64,000 nt of DNA, from assembly GCA_037133475.1 (NCBI GenBank), contig JBAXOB010000017.1, forward strand, positions 18,977 through 82,976, written 5' to 3'. The translations under genes were made by a program, and so were the position numbers. This document shows, piece by piece, positions 9,501-18,008 of the stretch (its first letter is position 1; each line of letters begins with the position of its first letter). The notes under the pieces were generated by a model. The model ran no database searches and was not told where the DNA came from. It saw only the letters and a list, made by a program, of their open reading frames with translations. The DNA is from CAIVAT01 sp037133475. GTDB taxonomy: Bacteria > Bacteroidota > Bacteroidia > Bacteroidales > FEN-979.

Positions 9501-12500
9501 TTACGCCGGCATAGTCGGTGGTGACCGCCGCGATGGTCGTTCCTGCATTGTTCAGTTCCACCTTTGCGGTATGCAGGTCGGTGGAGGATACAAACTGGGG
9601 ATCCACGTTCTGTGAGTTATAATCACCGCCGGTGGCCGTTCTCCATGCTGCCATGGTTGTCTGGTCGGCTGCGTTGTAGTAGGCCAGTGTTCCTGAAGCG
9701 GAATAGAGGTCGTTGTAATTTGAACTCCACACGCCTGTGCTGGAAATGTAAGCGGCATAATGCTTACCGGTTCCGCCGGCTACCCTGTTATTGGCAAAGA
9801 TATTGTTGTTGACGGTATAAAAGGCTGCAACGCTGCGATAGAAAGCATAGGTGGTTGATGTGGTTGTAGCCGGTCCGCTCACATAGAAATCGTTGTAATA
9901 CAGGTTAAAGAACGAGGTGGAATAGGACCCATCATAAAATCCGTAGATGACGGGATTGGTTGCCAGGCCGCCGTCGAGCGTAACCAGGTTGTTTGAGTAT
10001 TCATTGGTAACCCCGCTGGCTCCATAGTTATAGATGCCATATATGTAAGGCGTTAATCCGGCATTGGCACAGGAAATGTTGAAGACCTTATTCTTCTTCA
10101 CATTGGCCGAATAGATATACATGCCCCGGGCATAAGGTGAACCGGTGGTTCCGGTCAGTGACCAGTTTCCGAAGATATTGTTTTCAACTGCATTCCCGGG
10201 GTTTGCGGTAGAGCAATAGAGGCCCCAGATGGAACCTGGTCCTGCCATGGAGATGGAACCGGCGACGGTGTTGCTACCCAGGATGTTGGGCGTTACAGTG
10301 CCTACTTTAACCCACCCGCCGGTAAGTCCCATCAGGTAAATGGCGCCGGTATAGGCGGTGTTGGTGAAGCTGATACCCGAAACGGTATTGCCCTGGATGA
10401 AGGAAGCCGCAGTAGCGGAAAGTGACCCGTAGATTCCATAGAAATACCCTGCCGACAGGGCACAGGTAATCGAGGTTGGTACGGTCGGGTTCCCGATGAC
10501 ATTATTCAGGATGTTGGCAACACCAGCGGTGAAATTGATGCCATAAAGATAGGCGCTGCCGGTGTTTGACATGTTGATATTCTGAACCGTGTTGTTTGAA
10601 ATGGTAGTCGGGGTGATAACACCAAGCGTCAGGTACATTCCGTAAATATAGTTGGTCGTGGCATTCGTCCAGGCTGTGCCTGCACAAAGAGGAGCCGAGC
10701 CGCCCACGTAGTTGTTGCTGATCGTATGGTTGTTGGTGCTCCCGATGAGGTATATCCCGTATTGCGTTGCAGTGGATGCGGTTGCAGAGTTGTAATAAAA
10801 ACTGTTCCCCGTGATAACTGCGCCATTGGCAACCGTGGTGAAATACAGCCCGTAGTTTTTATAATTATAGATATTGTTGTTGATAACCCTGAGGGAATTG
10901 AGGAAATTGGCATTGTAGATCCCGGTGGTCTGAACGCCTGTCGTTCCTCCGGTTGCATCCCCGATATTATTCCCGTTGATTTCAACGATGTTGTTGCCGG
11001 TTGTGCCGATATTGACGGTTCCGTAGGTGGTGGTGGTGCCGTTATTTTCAATGGTGCAATTCTTCAGGTAACAGGCCTGCGATCCATTGTTGAACTGGAT
11101 GGTGGGTCCAGTGTTGGCCGCCGTGGCATTGGTATTGCGGAAGGTCAGGTATTTGCCGGCCTGTCCGTCGATGGTGAAGCGGCTTGCGCCATTGGTTCTG
11201 ATCATGGCAATCCCGGTGCCGACGGCCGTGCCGCTGATGGTGCGGAGGGTGGTTGCATCGGGCTTGATGGTCAGGGTGTAGTTTGCACCCGGAACATCCT
11301 CGGCCCAAGGGTTGAGGGCGACCGTGCCCGGTTCGACCAGGTCGGCGGTGATGTTGATGGTCGTATTGCCGACAAGCACGCCCTGGTTGATCATGTCAAA
11401 GGCACCGCCTGTATTGGTCAGGGTGGCATAGGTCCCGGGAACTGTGATGGTTGTAGGGATTGATCCGGAAACGATGGTATAGGTCTGGAAATTGGCAGGT
11501 TTAGCGTTGATGTTCTGTACCGGAGGATTGGCGCTGGCGCCGGCCATCAGGTAGTTTGAACTGAGGTTGTTGGCTGCATCCTGTGCCACGACAAAATACT
11601 GGATGATGTCGCCCGCAACCACGCTGCCCGTATTGATGATACCGTAGTTAATGGTAAAACTGAAGGGACTGACCGTGTTGCTTGCGGTAACATATTTCCA
11701 GCCGTTGTCGGCACTGGTGTTTCCAACGAATGCATCGGCATCTGTCGATTTTTTGAAATAGATCCTGGGAAGGCTTGCACCCGTTGATACACCTACGTTA
11801 TCGGTAATTGTCGCCCAGTTGGTCAATACGCGGTTGGCAGTGGTGCCGTTGCCCATGGCCACATAGGAGATGTTGGGTCCGAAAACGTCGGCCGAAAGGG
11901 TGAAGTTGCCGGCATCGGCGCCAACATCGGTAGGTGTGAGGCCGCTGCGGGCAGTTCCGTCATAATCATCGGTGACATTGGCAAGCGCCTTTCCGGCCGC
12001 TTCGATCGGGGTTGGGCTCTGTACATGCAGGTTGGCCGTGGCGGTATTGCCGTTGGGAGCCACAAAATTAGGATCTGCATTCCCGCTGGCCATTTCGGTG
12101 TTGGTGGCACCCTTGTAGGCTGCGAAGGTTGCCTGGTCGGCCGAGTTGAAATAACCGAAGGTGCCGCCGGTTGCCCCGTTGGCAAGGATCAGGTTGTAAT
12201 TGCTGGTAACGCCCAACGGGAAGATGGTCGTGCCGGCGATCCTGATACCGTAATGTTTTCCGGTTAAACCGCCTGAACGGGTATTGACGAAGATGTTGTC
12301 GAGGCAATACCGCGGGGTCGATAACGAGGGAGTCATTACGCTGTTGAAGGCATAGGTGTTTCCCGTGGTTACGGCAGCCGGGGCGCCCCCGATATAGACG
12401 CTGTTGTTCAGGATGCTGTCAACGGTGGCGGTACTCTCATAAATACCGTTGATGATACAGCTGGAGGTGTTGGCCGATCCGTCGGGATTGACACCCAGCT

Positions 12501-15177
12501 GGATCATGTTGTTCCTGGCAGTAACATAGGTACCCCCGTCGGAGAGGTAAAGCCCTGTCAGCTGTCCGGTTGCACTCGAAGTAGCCAGGCCCATGTTGTG
12601 GATGAAGTTTTTCTCGATCAGCAGGCTGCCGGCGGTATGGCCTGTATAGATGCCATGGGCGCCAACCGCTGCCAGGGGTTCGGTGTTGGTAAGGTTATAA
12701 ATAAGGTTCGAGCGGATGATGGACCCGGGAACTGAATTCAGCGAATAGATACCCACCAGCGAGGCGATACCCGCAATGGTGGTGTTGGCCGCCGAGGTAT
12801 TCAGGTCGCGGATGGTGTTGTTGCTCAGAACATTGGGCAGACCGGTGCCGGCGGCATAGATACCAACGATATGTGATCCGTTATAGGAACTCAGGTTGTT
12901 GATATTGGCAACCGTATTGTTGGCAACCGACATGGTGCCGGAACCTGTCGACGAGATAAAGAAGGCCTGCAGCTGGACCGGAGGGTAGGCCATCGCCGGT
13001 GTCTGGATACTGTTGGCGGTGGTGAGACTCCCGGCGAGGTTACCGCTTACGGATATGGTGCCGTTCTGCACGGTCGGTGTCACTGAAAATGGTCTCAGGG
13101 TAAGGGTGTAGGTCGATGTTGAACCTGCAGCACCTGTGATGGAGAAAGATCCGAAGGTATTGTTCGTGACATTCCCGTACATGCCCCTGAAATCGAGTCC
13201 TTCGTAGGTGGATGCATATGCGCCGTTACCCACGGAGATCGAGATCGACCCGGTGCCGGTGGCAGACCCGATCGTGTTGTTGGAGATATTCTGGATACCG
13301 GCTACGGAAAGCAGACCGGTAAAAAAGATGGATGCAGCGGTAGGATTGGTGTACAGCACGATATTGGCAATGGTATTCCCCTGGATTGTGCTGGGATTGA
13401 TCGTAAGAACGCCCGTCTGGAAACGCAGGGCATAGATGAAATTGGCAATGGTGGGAGGAGTTCCGTTCCCGTTGAGCGTCCAGGGCGTACCGCCGCAGTT
13501 GGCGGCAGATCCGCCGATGTAATTATTGAGGATATTAAAGCCATCACCGGAAGCAAGGAAAATAACATTGTATCCTACAGCAACCGTCGGGTTCATGGTG
13601 TTTGCCATGTAAAAACTGTTTCCGCTGATGGTCCAGCCCGTTGAGCCTGAGAACAAACCAATGCCGATCGGGTTGCCTCCTGCGGGAGCATAGAAATCGT
13701 GAATGAGGCAGTTTGAAATGGTATTGTTGCTGTTGAACAATAACGGGGAGGCAGAACCTGAAGAGGCAACGGCATAAAGCGGGGAGGTTGCGCCATCCCT
13801 GATTTCGCAGTTATCGATCAGGTTGTTGTTGTTCCCGGTTAATGCGGTGGTGCCCCCGAAGTTAACGGTTCCAAAGGTACCGGCATTGTTAGCGCCTTTT
13901 ATAATGCAATACTGGATAGCGTTATAGGAGGATCCGTTGACAAGTCCAACCGTAAAACCGGTTGTGGAGGTATTATCCAGGATAAGGCTTTTGGTGGTCC
14001 CGGCAGCATTCACCCGGCCGTCAAACACAACGTATTGCGCACCTGAGTAGTAAATTGTGCCGCTGGCGCTGGCGCTGGAAACGGAAAGTCCAGCGGCCGA
14101 AGGATAAACGGTTACCTTTTGGGTTGAACTTGTCCCGGCGATCGGGTTGATGATGATGGGAAAAGTTTCAACTGTTGAAACGTAGGTCGATTGGAGGATC
14201 AGGTTTACAGCACATGAAATCCCGTTGGCGGCCAGATCCTGGAAGGCGGCGGTCAGGGAGAGATAGTTGCCTGTAGGGCCAACTGTTTTGTTGCCGCATA
14301 CAGGAATTGGCGGAAGGGTGATCTGTGATCCTGTAAGATAGGCAGATTCTGCATCGGCAAAAGCGACCACCCTGAAATAATAGGTAACCCCGGCAATCAA
14401 ACCGGTTACAGGTTGCGAGTAAAGCGTGCCTGTAGTGGCGACTGAGGTAGAGGTAATATCAGTACCTACCTGGGTGTAGGTAACCAGGTCGGTCGATTTA
14501 TAAACCCTGAAACCGACCTCATTGGTCGAATTGTCGGTCCAGCCTATGTTCATACTGGATTGGGTGACGGCAGAGGCCGTAAAGTTGATGGGCGGTGCCG
14601 GGATGATCGGGTTGAGCACCCTGAATTCGTCAACGCCGATATCGGTAACCCCCCAGTCGGAGGTTGCGGTAAGCTTGATTTTGGTGGTGGCCGAATTTCC
14701 CGGGAGGGTGGTTGTGTATTCCGTCCATGCTGCGGAAACCCCAAGGGTTCTAAGGGTGGCTGACCAGGTGGTTCCGCCGTCGTTGGACGAATATACGTTC
14801 AGAACGTCTGTTCCGGAGGTGTTGATGTAGTAAAATTTCACGACAACAGCACCCGCAGTGTAGGCTGAAAGGTTAATTACAGGGGTGATAAAGTCACCGG
14901 TTGTGCCACTTGTAGCATCATAACTGTGAAATCGTGCAGAATGAAGGGTTGAATTTGCACCGGCAGGCGTATAGGAACCAGAGGTGCTTGTCCACCCCGT
15001 GGTGTAATCATCGCGCTGCCACTGGTCATCAGCCGGCGTGGAGGTTCCTGACCATGCCGGAGAAAGGGTTGATGGGATCGTCCATGCAGCCTCAAAGTTC
15101 TGCGTGAAGATTGTCTGACCAACTGAATAATAACTGGTCGCAATCATAAACAACAAAAAAAGTAGAATTTTTCTCAT
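6523..15177 (-). CDS. Giant T9SS-secreted protein with two beta-helix regions (2884 aa)
   Basis: A signal peptide (MRKILLFLLFMIATSYYSVG) is followed by a jelly-roll or MAM-like domain (about 25-190), a fibronectin III domain (about 195-290), a right-handed parallel beta-helix rich in N-N-T-I/V repeats (about 300-1060), a beta-sandwich linker (about 1095-1220), a second beta-helix (about 1240-1900), three fibronectin-like T-A-T-L-N-G modules (from about 1909, 2006 and 2102), six PKD-like modules (about 2206-2725), an Ig-like module and a type-A T9SS sorting domain (about 2799-2884). Beta-helix plus Ig-type stalks are typical of adhesins and of polysaccharide-active surface proteins. No lyase or hydrolase active site can be assigned by eye. 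It is flanked by two related genes on the same strand, which suggests an expanded surface-protein family. Confidence 0.88.
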   Translation of the reverse strand: MRKILLFLLFMIATSYYSVGQTIFTQNFEAAWTIPSTLSPAWSGTSTPADDQWQRDDYTTGWTSTSGSYTPAGANSTLHSARFHSYDATSGTTGDFITPVINLSAYTAGAVVVKFYYINTSGTDVLNVYSSNDGGTTWSATLRTLGVSAAWTEYTTTLPGNSATTKIKLTATSDWGVTDIGVDEFRVLNPIIPAPPINFTASAVTQSSMNIGWTDNSTNEVGFRVYKSTDLVTYTQVGTDITSTSVATTGTLYSQPVTGLIAGVTYYFRVVAFADAESAYLTGSQITLPPIPVCGNKTVGPTGNYLSLTAAFQDLAANGISCAVNLILQSTYVSTVETFPIIINPIAGTSSTQKVTVYPSAAGLSVSSASASGTIYYSGAQYVVFDGRVNAAGTTKSLILDNTSTTGFTVGLVNGSSYNAIQYCIIKGANNAGTFGTVNFGGTTALTGNNNNLIDNCEIRDGATSPLYAVASSGSASPLLFNSNNTISNCLIHDFYAPAGGNPIGIGLFSGSTGWTISGNSFYMANTMNPTVAVGYNVIFLASGDGFNILNNYIGGSAANCGGTPWTLNGNGTPPTIANFIYALRFQTGVLTINPSTIQGNTIANIVLYTNPTAASIFFTGLLSVAGIQNISNNTIGSATGTGSISISVGNGAYASTYEGLDFRGMYGNVTNNTFGSFSITGAAGSTSTYTLTLRPFSVTPTVQNGTISVSGNLAGSLTTANSIQTPAMAYPPVQLQAFFISSTGSGTMSVANNTVANINNLSSYNGSHIVGIYAAGTGLPNVLSNNTIRDLNTSAANTTIAGIASLVGIYSLNSVPGSIIRSNLIYNLTNTEPLAAVGAHGIYTGHTAGSLLIEKNFIHNMGLATSSATGQLTGLYLSDGGTYVTARNNMIQLGVNPDGSANTSSCIINGIYESTATVDSILNNSVYIGGAPAAVTTGNTYAFNSVMTPSLSTPRYCLDNIFVNTRSGGLTGKHYGIRIAGTTIFPLGVTSNYNLILANGATGGTFGYFNSADQATFAAYKGATNTEMASGNADPNFVAPNGNTATANLHVQSPTPIEAAGKALANVTDDYDGTARSGLTPTDVGADAGNFTLSADVFGPNISYVAMGNGTTANRVLTNWATITDNVGVSTGASLPRIYFKKSTDADAFVGNTSADNGWKYVTASNTVSPFSFTINYGIINTGSVVAGDIIQYFVVAQDAANNLSSNYLMAGASANPPVQNINAKPANFQTYTIVSGSIPTTITVPGTYATLTNTGGAFDMINQGVLVGNTTINITADLVEPGTVALNPWAEDVPGANYTLTIKPDATTLRTISGTAVGTGIAMIRTNGASRFTIDGQAGKYLTFRNTNATAANTGPTIQFNNGSQACYLKNCTIENNGTTTTYGTVNIGTTGNNIVEINGNNIGDATGGTTGVQTTGIYNANFLNSLRVINNNIYNYKNYGLYFTTVANGAVITGNSFYYNSATASTATQYGIYLIGSTNNHTISNNYVGGSAPLCAGTAWTNATTNYIYGMYLTLGVITPTTISNNTVQNINMSNTGSAYLYGINFTAGVANILNNVIGNPTVPTSITCALSAGYFYGIYGSLSATAASFIQGNTVSGISFTNTAYTGAIYLMGLTGGWVKVGTVTPNILGSNTVAGSISMAGPGSIWGLYCSTANPGNAVENNIFGNWSLTGTTGSPYARGMYIYSANVKKNKVFNISCANAGLTPYIYGIYNYGASGVTNEYSNNLVTLDGGLATNPVIYGFYDGSYSTSFFNLYYNDFYVSGPATTTSTTYAFYRSVAAFYTVNNNIFANNRVAGGTGKHYAAYISSTGVWSSNYNDLYSASGTLAYYNAADQTTMAAWRTATGGDYNSQNVDPQFVSSTDLHTAKVELNNAGTTIAAVTTDYAGVTRISTPDIGAYEFTVAPVITTLAATLVTGTSATLNGSALANNELVITSFDYGLTVAYGSNIAAVPVNVTGTTTTNFSANLSGLSNCIIYHFRAKGMVGATPYVGADMTFNTFCPPTVVTTAATLVTTTTATLNGTVNANNFATTVSFDYGTTVAYGTNVPGVPVTITGNTVQVSLANITGLVPNTLYHFRINGTNAGGTINGNDMTFTTAAAAPTVTTTAATAIGTTNATMNGIINANNASTAVWFDYGLTVAYGTTVAGTPTPVTGVTNQNVSATITGLLTATTYHFRVRGINAGGTTNGNDLTFLTGCPVVPAAGTISGPASVCANSTGIVYSVGAITNATSYSWTLPAGAAITAGAGTNTITVTFGTTSGNITVAGVGICMTGPSSSYAVTVNALPVPTITGPASVCVNSTTNVYTTQAGMTGYTWTVSAGGAITGGGATNSITVTWSTTGANTVTVSYTNASNCTAAAPASYAVTVNPLPVPTLTGTAILCQGTAGVVYTTQAGMTNYIWTVSAGGVVTAGGTAISNTVTVTWASSGLNTVTVNYTNANGCTAVTPATFNVTVNPAPVPTIGSNNAPCVGSTGNMYYTEGGMTGYLWAVSAGGTIASGQGTSAINVTWTGVGAQWVSVNYTNTTSCTAAAATVYNLFVNPLPNAAGPITGTATLCAGTNGVAYSCADILNATSFTWTLPAGATIATGAGTRNITVNFSTSAVSGNILVSGTNSCGNGTPSPAFAVTVNPLPAAAGAIAGPASVCVGATGVAYSVPAIANATAYAWTVPAGATITAGATTRNIVVSYGPTAGTGVITVKGTNACGNGTVSANFNVTMNAIPGAPTVTVNGAVLTSSAPTGNQWYYQGNAIAGATSQTYTVTHNTGYYWCMVTTNGCSSPISNKVWVVVTGVDELQSSSFNVYPVPNDGRFTVSIASPVEEVFSVVIYNQLGAKIYDFGDIRVNGTFEKQIDLRPIADGIYSVVFLNSEHKVVKKVLVNK

Positions 15178-15629
15178 ACAATTAATTTGTTTGTTGGTTG
15201 GTTAAATGTTTACTTGTGGGGGGCTTATTTAAAGTTTACTTTGCCTGGATAATTAATTAAATATTTGATAATTATATATTTACAGGAATTGTTCCACTCG
15301 CATTCCCTTTGTTGTTGCCATGGGTAATCACCGGGACAACAGGCAAGATTGAAACCAAATAATTACTGAACGAGATGAGTATTGTGAGAATCAAAGATAT
15401 AGTAAATATCATTCAATTCTGATGGGTGAGAAAATTTAACGTTTTTTAACGTTTAATAAAGGGCCACATTTTCAATGACTTATTGTTATTCCATTCACAG
15501 GCTTCGACGGTTATAATGGAAAATTACCGTTGAATACCCTAACAATACAGGTCATAATGGAAGCGGCCCCGGCCGTTTTTAGATGTAAAGGCGGGGGATT
15601 GATTTGATGGAAAACCGGATCGGATAGTA
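15178..15629. other. Intergenic spacer
   Basis: This AT-rich spacer is upstream of the giant surface-protein gene and downstream of hldD. It contains a short direct repeat of TTTAACGTTT near 15437-15454. I found no clear TAnnTTTG promoter on the minus strand and no RNA gene. Confidence 0.5.
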
Positions 15630-16616
15630 TTAATAACTGCGGTGATCCAACAGGTATCCCTGCACATATTCTTCCACTGCTGATTCGAGTGAATGGAAGG
15701 GCTTGGAATACCCGGTACGGATGAGTTTTTCCATCTTCGCCTCTGTGAAATACTGGTATTTGTCGCGGATGTCGGCCGGGGTATCGACAAATTCGATGGC
15801 AGGAGGGATGTTGAGTGCCGAAAACACCGCGGTTGCCAGGTCCAGAAAGGTACGGGCTTTCCCGGTTCCAAGGTTATAGATCCCTGAGCCGGAGGGAAGG
15901 CTCATCAGGAAATAGATCACATCGGTCACATCTTTTACGTAGATAAAATCACGGAGCTGCTCTCCGTCCCTGAAGTCCGGGTTGTGGGATCTGAACAGCT
16001 TTACAATGCCATGATCATGGTTTCCCGGTCCTTTATAAACCTGGTTGAATGCGTGAAAAACCACCGAAGCCATCCGCCCCTTATGGTATTCGTTCGGACC
16101 GAATACATTGAAAAATTTCAACCCGAACCAGCGAGGCGGCGCTTTCTCCTGCTGCAGCGCCCACTTGTCAAAATCGTTCTTCGACACGCCGTATGGGTTC
16201 AGCGGCCTTAGGTTGAAGCTGAGCGAATCATCGAGATCGCTGTAACCCAGCTGACCATCGCCGTAGGTTGCGGCGGAGGAGGCGTATATCAGGGGAATTC
16301 CCGCATTGCTGCAGGCATCCCACACCTTTTTCGAGTAATTAAGGTTGAGTTCGTCAAAGACCGGCTTACTGAACTCCGTCGTATCCGTGCGGGCTCCCAT
16401 ATGAATGACAATCTCCACCTCATGAGCATGTTTATCAAGCCAATGGAAAAATTCACCGCGTTCAATTTTTGCCAGGAAACTTTTATGCAGCGTATTCGGA
16501 TCTTTTACTGTTTTTGAGAAATCATCAACAAGGATAATGTCTTTGATTCCCTTGTTATTGAGCTTGCTAACCATGCAGCTCCCGATAAAGCCTGCAGCGC
16601 CTGTAACTACGATCAT
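15630..16616 (-). CDS. hldD: ADP-L-glycero-D-manno-heptose 6-epimerase
   Basis: This is an extended short-chain dehydrogenase/reductase (328 aa) that converts ADP-D-glycero-D-manno-heptose to the L,D form for the LPS inner core in the cytoplasm. The N-terminal NAD(P)-binding motif is GAAGFIG (residues 6-12). The catalytic YxxxK is Y142-K146 (NPYGVSK), with serines at 113-114 in YASSAATYG. The length and the motifs FFNVFGPNEYHKG and FIYVKDV fit HldD/RfaD well. The start ATG follows a TATTTTTG box. The LPS connection is relevant here because T9SS cargo is attached to A-LPS, but the gene is single and may simply be housekeeping. Confidence 0.93.
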   Translation of the reverse strand: MIVVTGAAGFIGSCMVSKLNNKGIKDIILVDDFSKTVKDPNTLHKSFLAKIERGEFFHWLDKHAHEVEIVIHMGARTDTTEFSKPVFDELNLNYSKKVWDACSNAGIPLIYASSAATYGDGQLGYSDLDDSLSFNLRPLNPYGVSKNDFDKWALQQEKAPPRWFGLKFFNVFGPNEYHKGRMASVVFHAFNQVYKGPGNHDHGIVKLFRSHNPDFRDGEQLRDFIYVKDVTDVIYFLMSLPSGSGIYNLGTGKARTFLDLATAVFSALNIPPAIEFVDTPADIRDKYQYFTEAKMEKLIRTGYSKPFHSLESAVEEYVQGYLLDHRSY

Positions 16617-16634
16617 ACCTTCGATACTTTTTCA

Positions 16635-16642
16635 CAAAAATA
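16635..16642 (-). promoter_or_regulatory. Candidate -7 element for hldD
   Basis: TATTTTTG on the minus strand matches TAnnTTTG, about 19 bases before the ATG. The -33 element is not at the ideal distance (a TTTG lies 14 bases upstream), so the call is tentative. Confidence 0.35.
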
Positions 16643-16715
16643 GGTAATCTGAATTGCAAATTGTCAGGATTTATCATTTTCTGAGTACTTTTACATGCAA
16701 TAAAAAGCGACAAAT

Positions 16716-17339
16716 ATGAAAAAATCGAATTTGCTTCCTGGCACTGGAATCGTTATCCTCCTGTTTGTCAGTATGATGGTGTTTCCATTGGTCATGACCG
16801 CACAGGATAAGGGTACCTTTACCGACAGCCGTGACGGCCGGGTTTACGCCTGGGTAAAAATCGGCACCCAGACCTGGATGGCGGAGAACCTGAAATTCGA
16901 TGCAAAAGTTGGAAGCTGGACCTATAATAACGATACGGCAAATCTCGCGGTTTACGGCCGGCTCTACAACTGGAAAACTGCCCAGGCAGCCTGTCCGAAA
17001 GGCTGGCATGTCCCTTCCGACAAGGAGTGGGGCGCCCTGATCCAGACCCTGGGCGGAGGTGCCGAAGCTGGTGGCAAAATGATCAGGATGGATACCGTGG
17101 TTAAGGTTAACCGCAATATAAATGCCAACAACCCGGGAACTTTTTCATCCCTGCTGAGCGGCATCCGTCACCCGGATGGCTCCTGCATCGGTATCAATTT
17201 CTGGGGCGGCTGCTGGTCTTCCACGAAAATAAATGACAGCACCTCCAACAACGTATTGTTCGCGCACGGTCGGAAAGATCTTGATGTGAGCTCAAACGAT
17301 AAAAACGCCGGGTTTTCGGTAAGATGTATCAAAAAGTAA
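16716..17339 (+). CDS. Secreted FISUMP-domain protein
   Basis: The 207-aa protein has an N-terminal hydrophobic signal segment (about 8-29, ending near VMTAQD) and then a domain of the Fibrobacter succinogenes major paralogous (FISUMP) type. Visible hallmarks are FTDSRDGRVYAWVKIG, TWMAENLKFD, GRLYNWKTAQAACPKGWHVPSDKEW and a C-terminal WSSTKIN ... FSVRCIKK. The family is common in secreted proteins of Bacteroidota and Fibrobacteres and its function is unknown. It is divergent from hldD with about 99 bases between, and 63 bases before the next gene. No T9SS sorting domain and no lipobox are evident, so it is probably periplasmic or outer-membrane associated. Confidence 0.82.
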   Translation: MKKSNLLPGTGIVILLFVSMMVFPLVMTAQDKGTFTDSRDGRVYAWVKIGTQTWMAENLKFDAKVGSWTYNNDTANLAVYGRLYNWKTAQAACPKGWHVPSDKEWGALIQTLGGGAEAGGKMIRMDTVVKVNRNINANNPGTFSSLLSGIRHPDGSCIGINFWGGCWSSTKINDSTSNNVLFAHGRKDLDVSSNDKNAGFSVRCIKK

Positions 17340-17402
17340 GGATGGGCGGCACTGCATGCCGGCAGTCATAACCCTGAACAACAATCGCAATTTGATCAGA
17401 AG

Positions 17403-17936
17403 ATGTCAGAAACAATATTAGGAATAGGTTCCCGGATCAAACACCCTCAATTCGGGAAGGGGGTGGTCATACAGGTGCGTTCGGATGCATACGAGATCAC
17501 CTTCATCGAGCACGGCACCCGGAAAATTCTCCGCGAATTTGAGGGACTTGAAACCATCGAGGCGGTGGATACGCCAACCGAAATGGTTACTTACGAAAAG
17601 ATTGAAAAGAGTCTCATCAGGGTATTGCAGCGTTTCAGCGATCTTCACGAGGCCGTGCCCCTGGGCGTCAAATGGACAGGCGGCAAGATCATCATGGTTC
17701 CCGGCGACCCGGGACTGAAGGAGAAAGAGGTACCCATGGAGACCTTTTTTCATAAAATTGTCATGGTCCGCGACAGGCTCAGGGTGCTGGAACAGAAATT
17801 AAATGCCAGTGAACTCACCGACCAGGAAAAGGTTGACATGCAGCAGTACATCACGCGCATATATGGAAGCCTTACCACCTTTAACGTCCTGTTTAAAAAC
17901 AAGGATGACCAGTTCGAAGGCGAACGCGGGGTCTGA
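17403..17936 (+). CDS. Uncharacterised protein with a small N-terminal beta-barrel-like motif
   Basis: This is a 177-aa soluble protein. The N-terminus (GSRIKHPQFGKGVVIQV, residues about 8-24) resembles the short H-x-x-F-G-x-G-V-V motif seen in Tudor/SH3-like C-termini of UvrD/PcrA-type proteins. The rest is charged, with a helical segment (about 115-165) and no catalytic motif. No signal peptide or membrane segment is present. It follows the FISUMP gene on the same strand and converges with the decarboxylase gene. I do not recognise a function. Confidence 0.75.
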   Translation: MSETILGIGSRIKHPQFGKGVVIQVRSDAYEITFIEHGTRKILREFEGLETIEAVDTPTEMVTYEKIEKSLIRVLQRFSDLHEAVPLGVKWTGGKIIMVPGDPGLKEKEVPMETFFHKIVMVRDRLRVLEQKLNASELTDQEKVDMQQYITRIYGSLTTFNVLFKNKDDQFEGERGV

Positions 17937-18008
17937 ACATCACGTCAGAAACGGCAGCAAAATTAATCCGGGAAACCGTCACCCTCCGCCTGCCATATCA
18001 GGCAAGCA

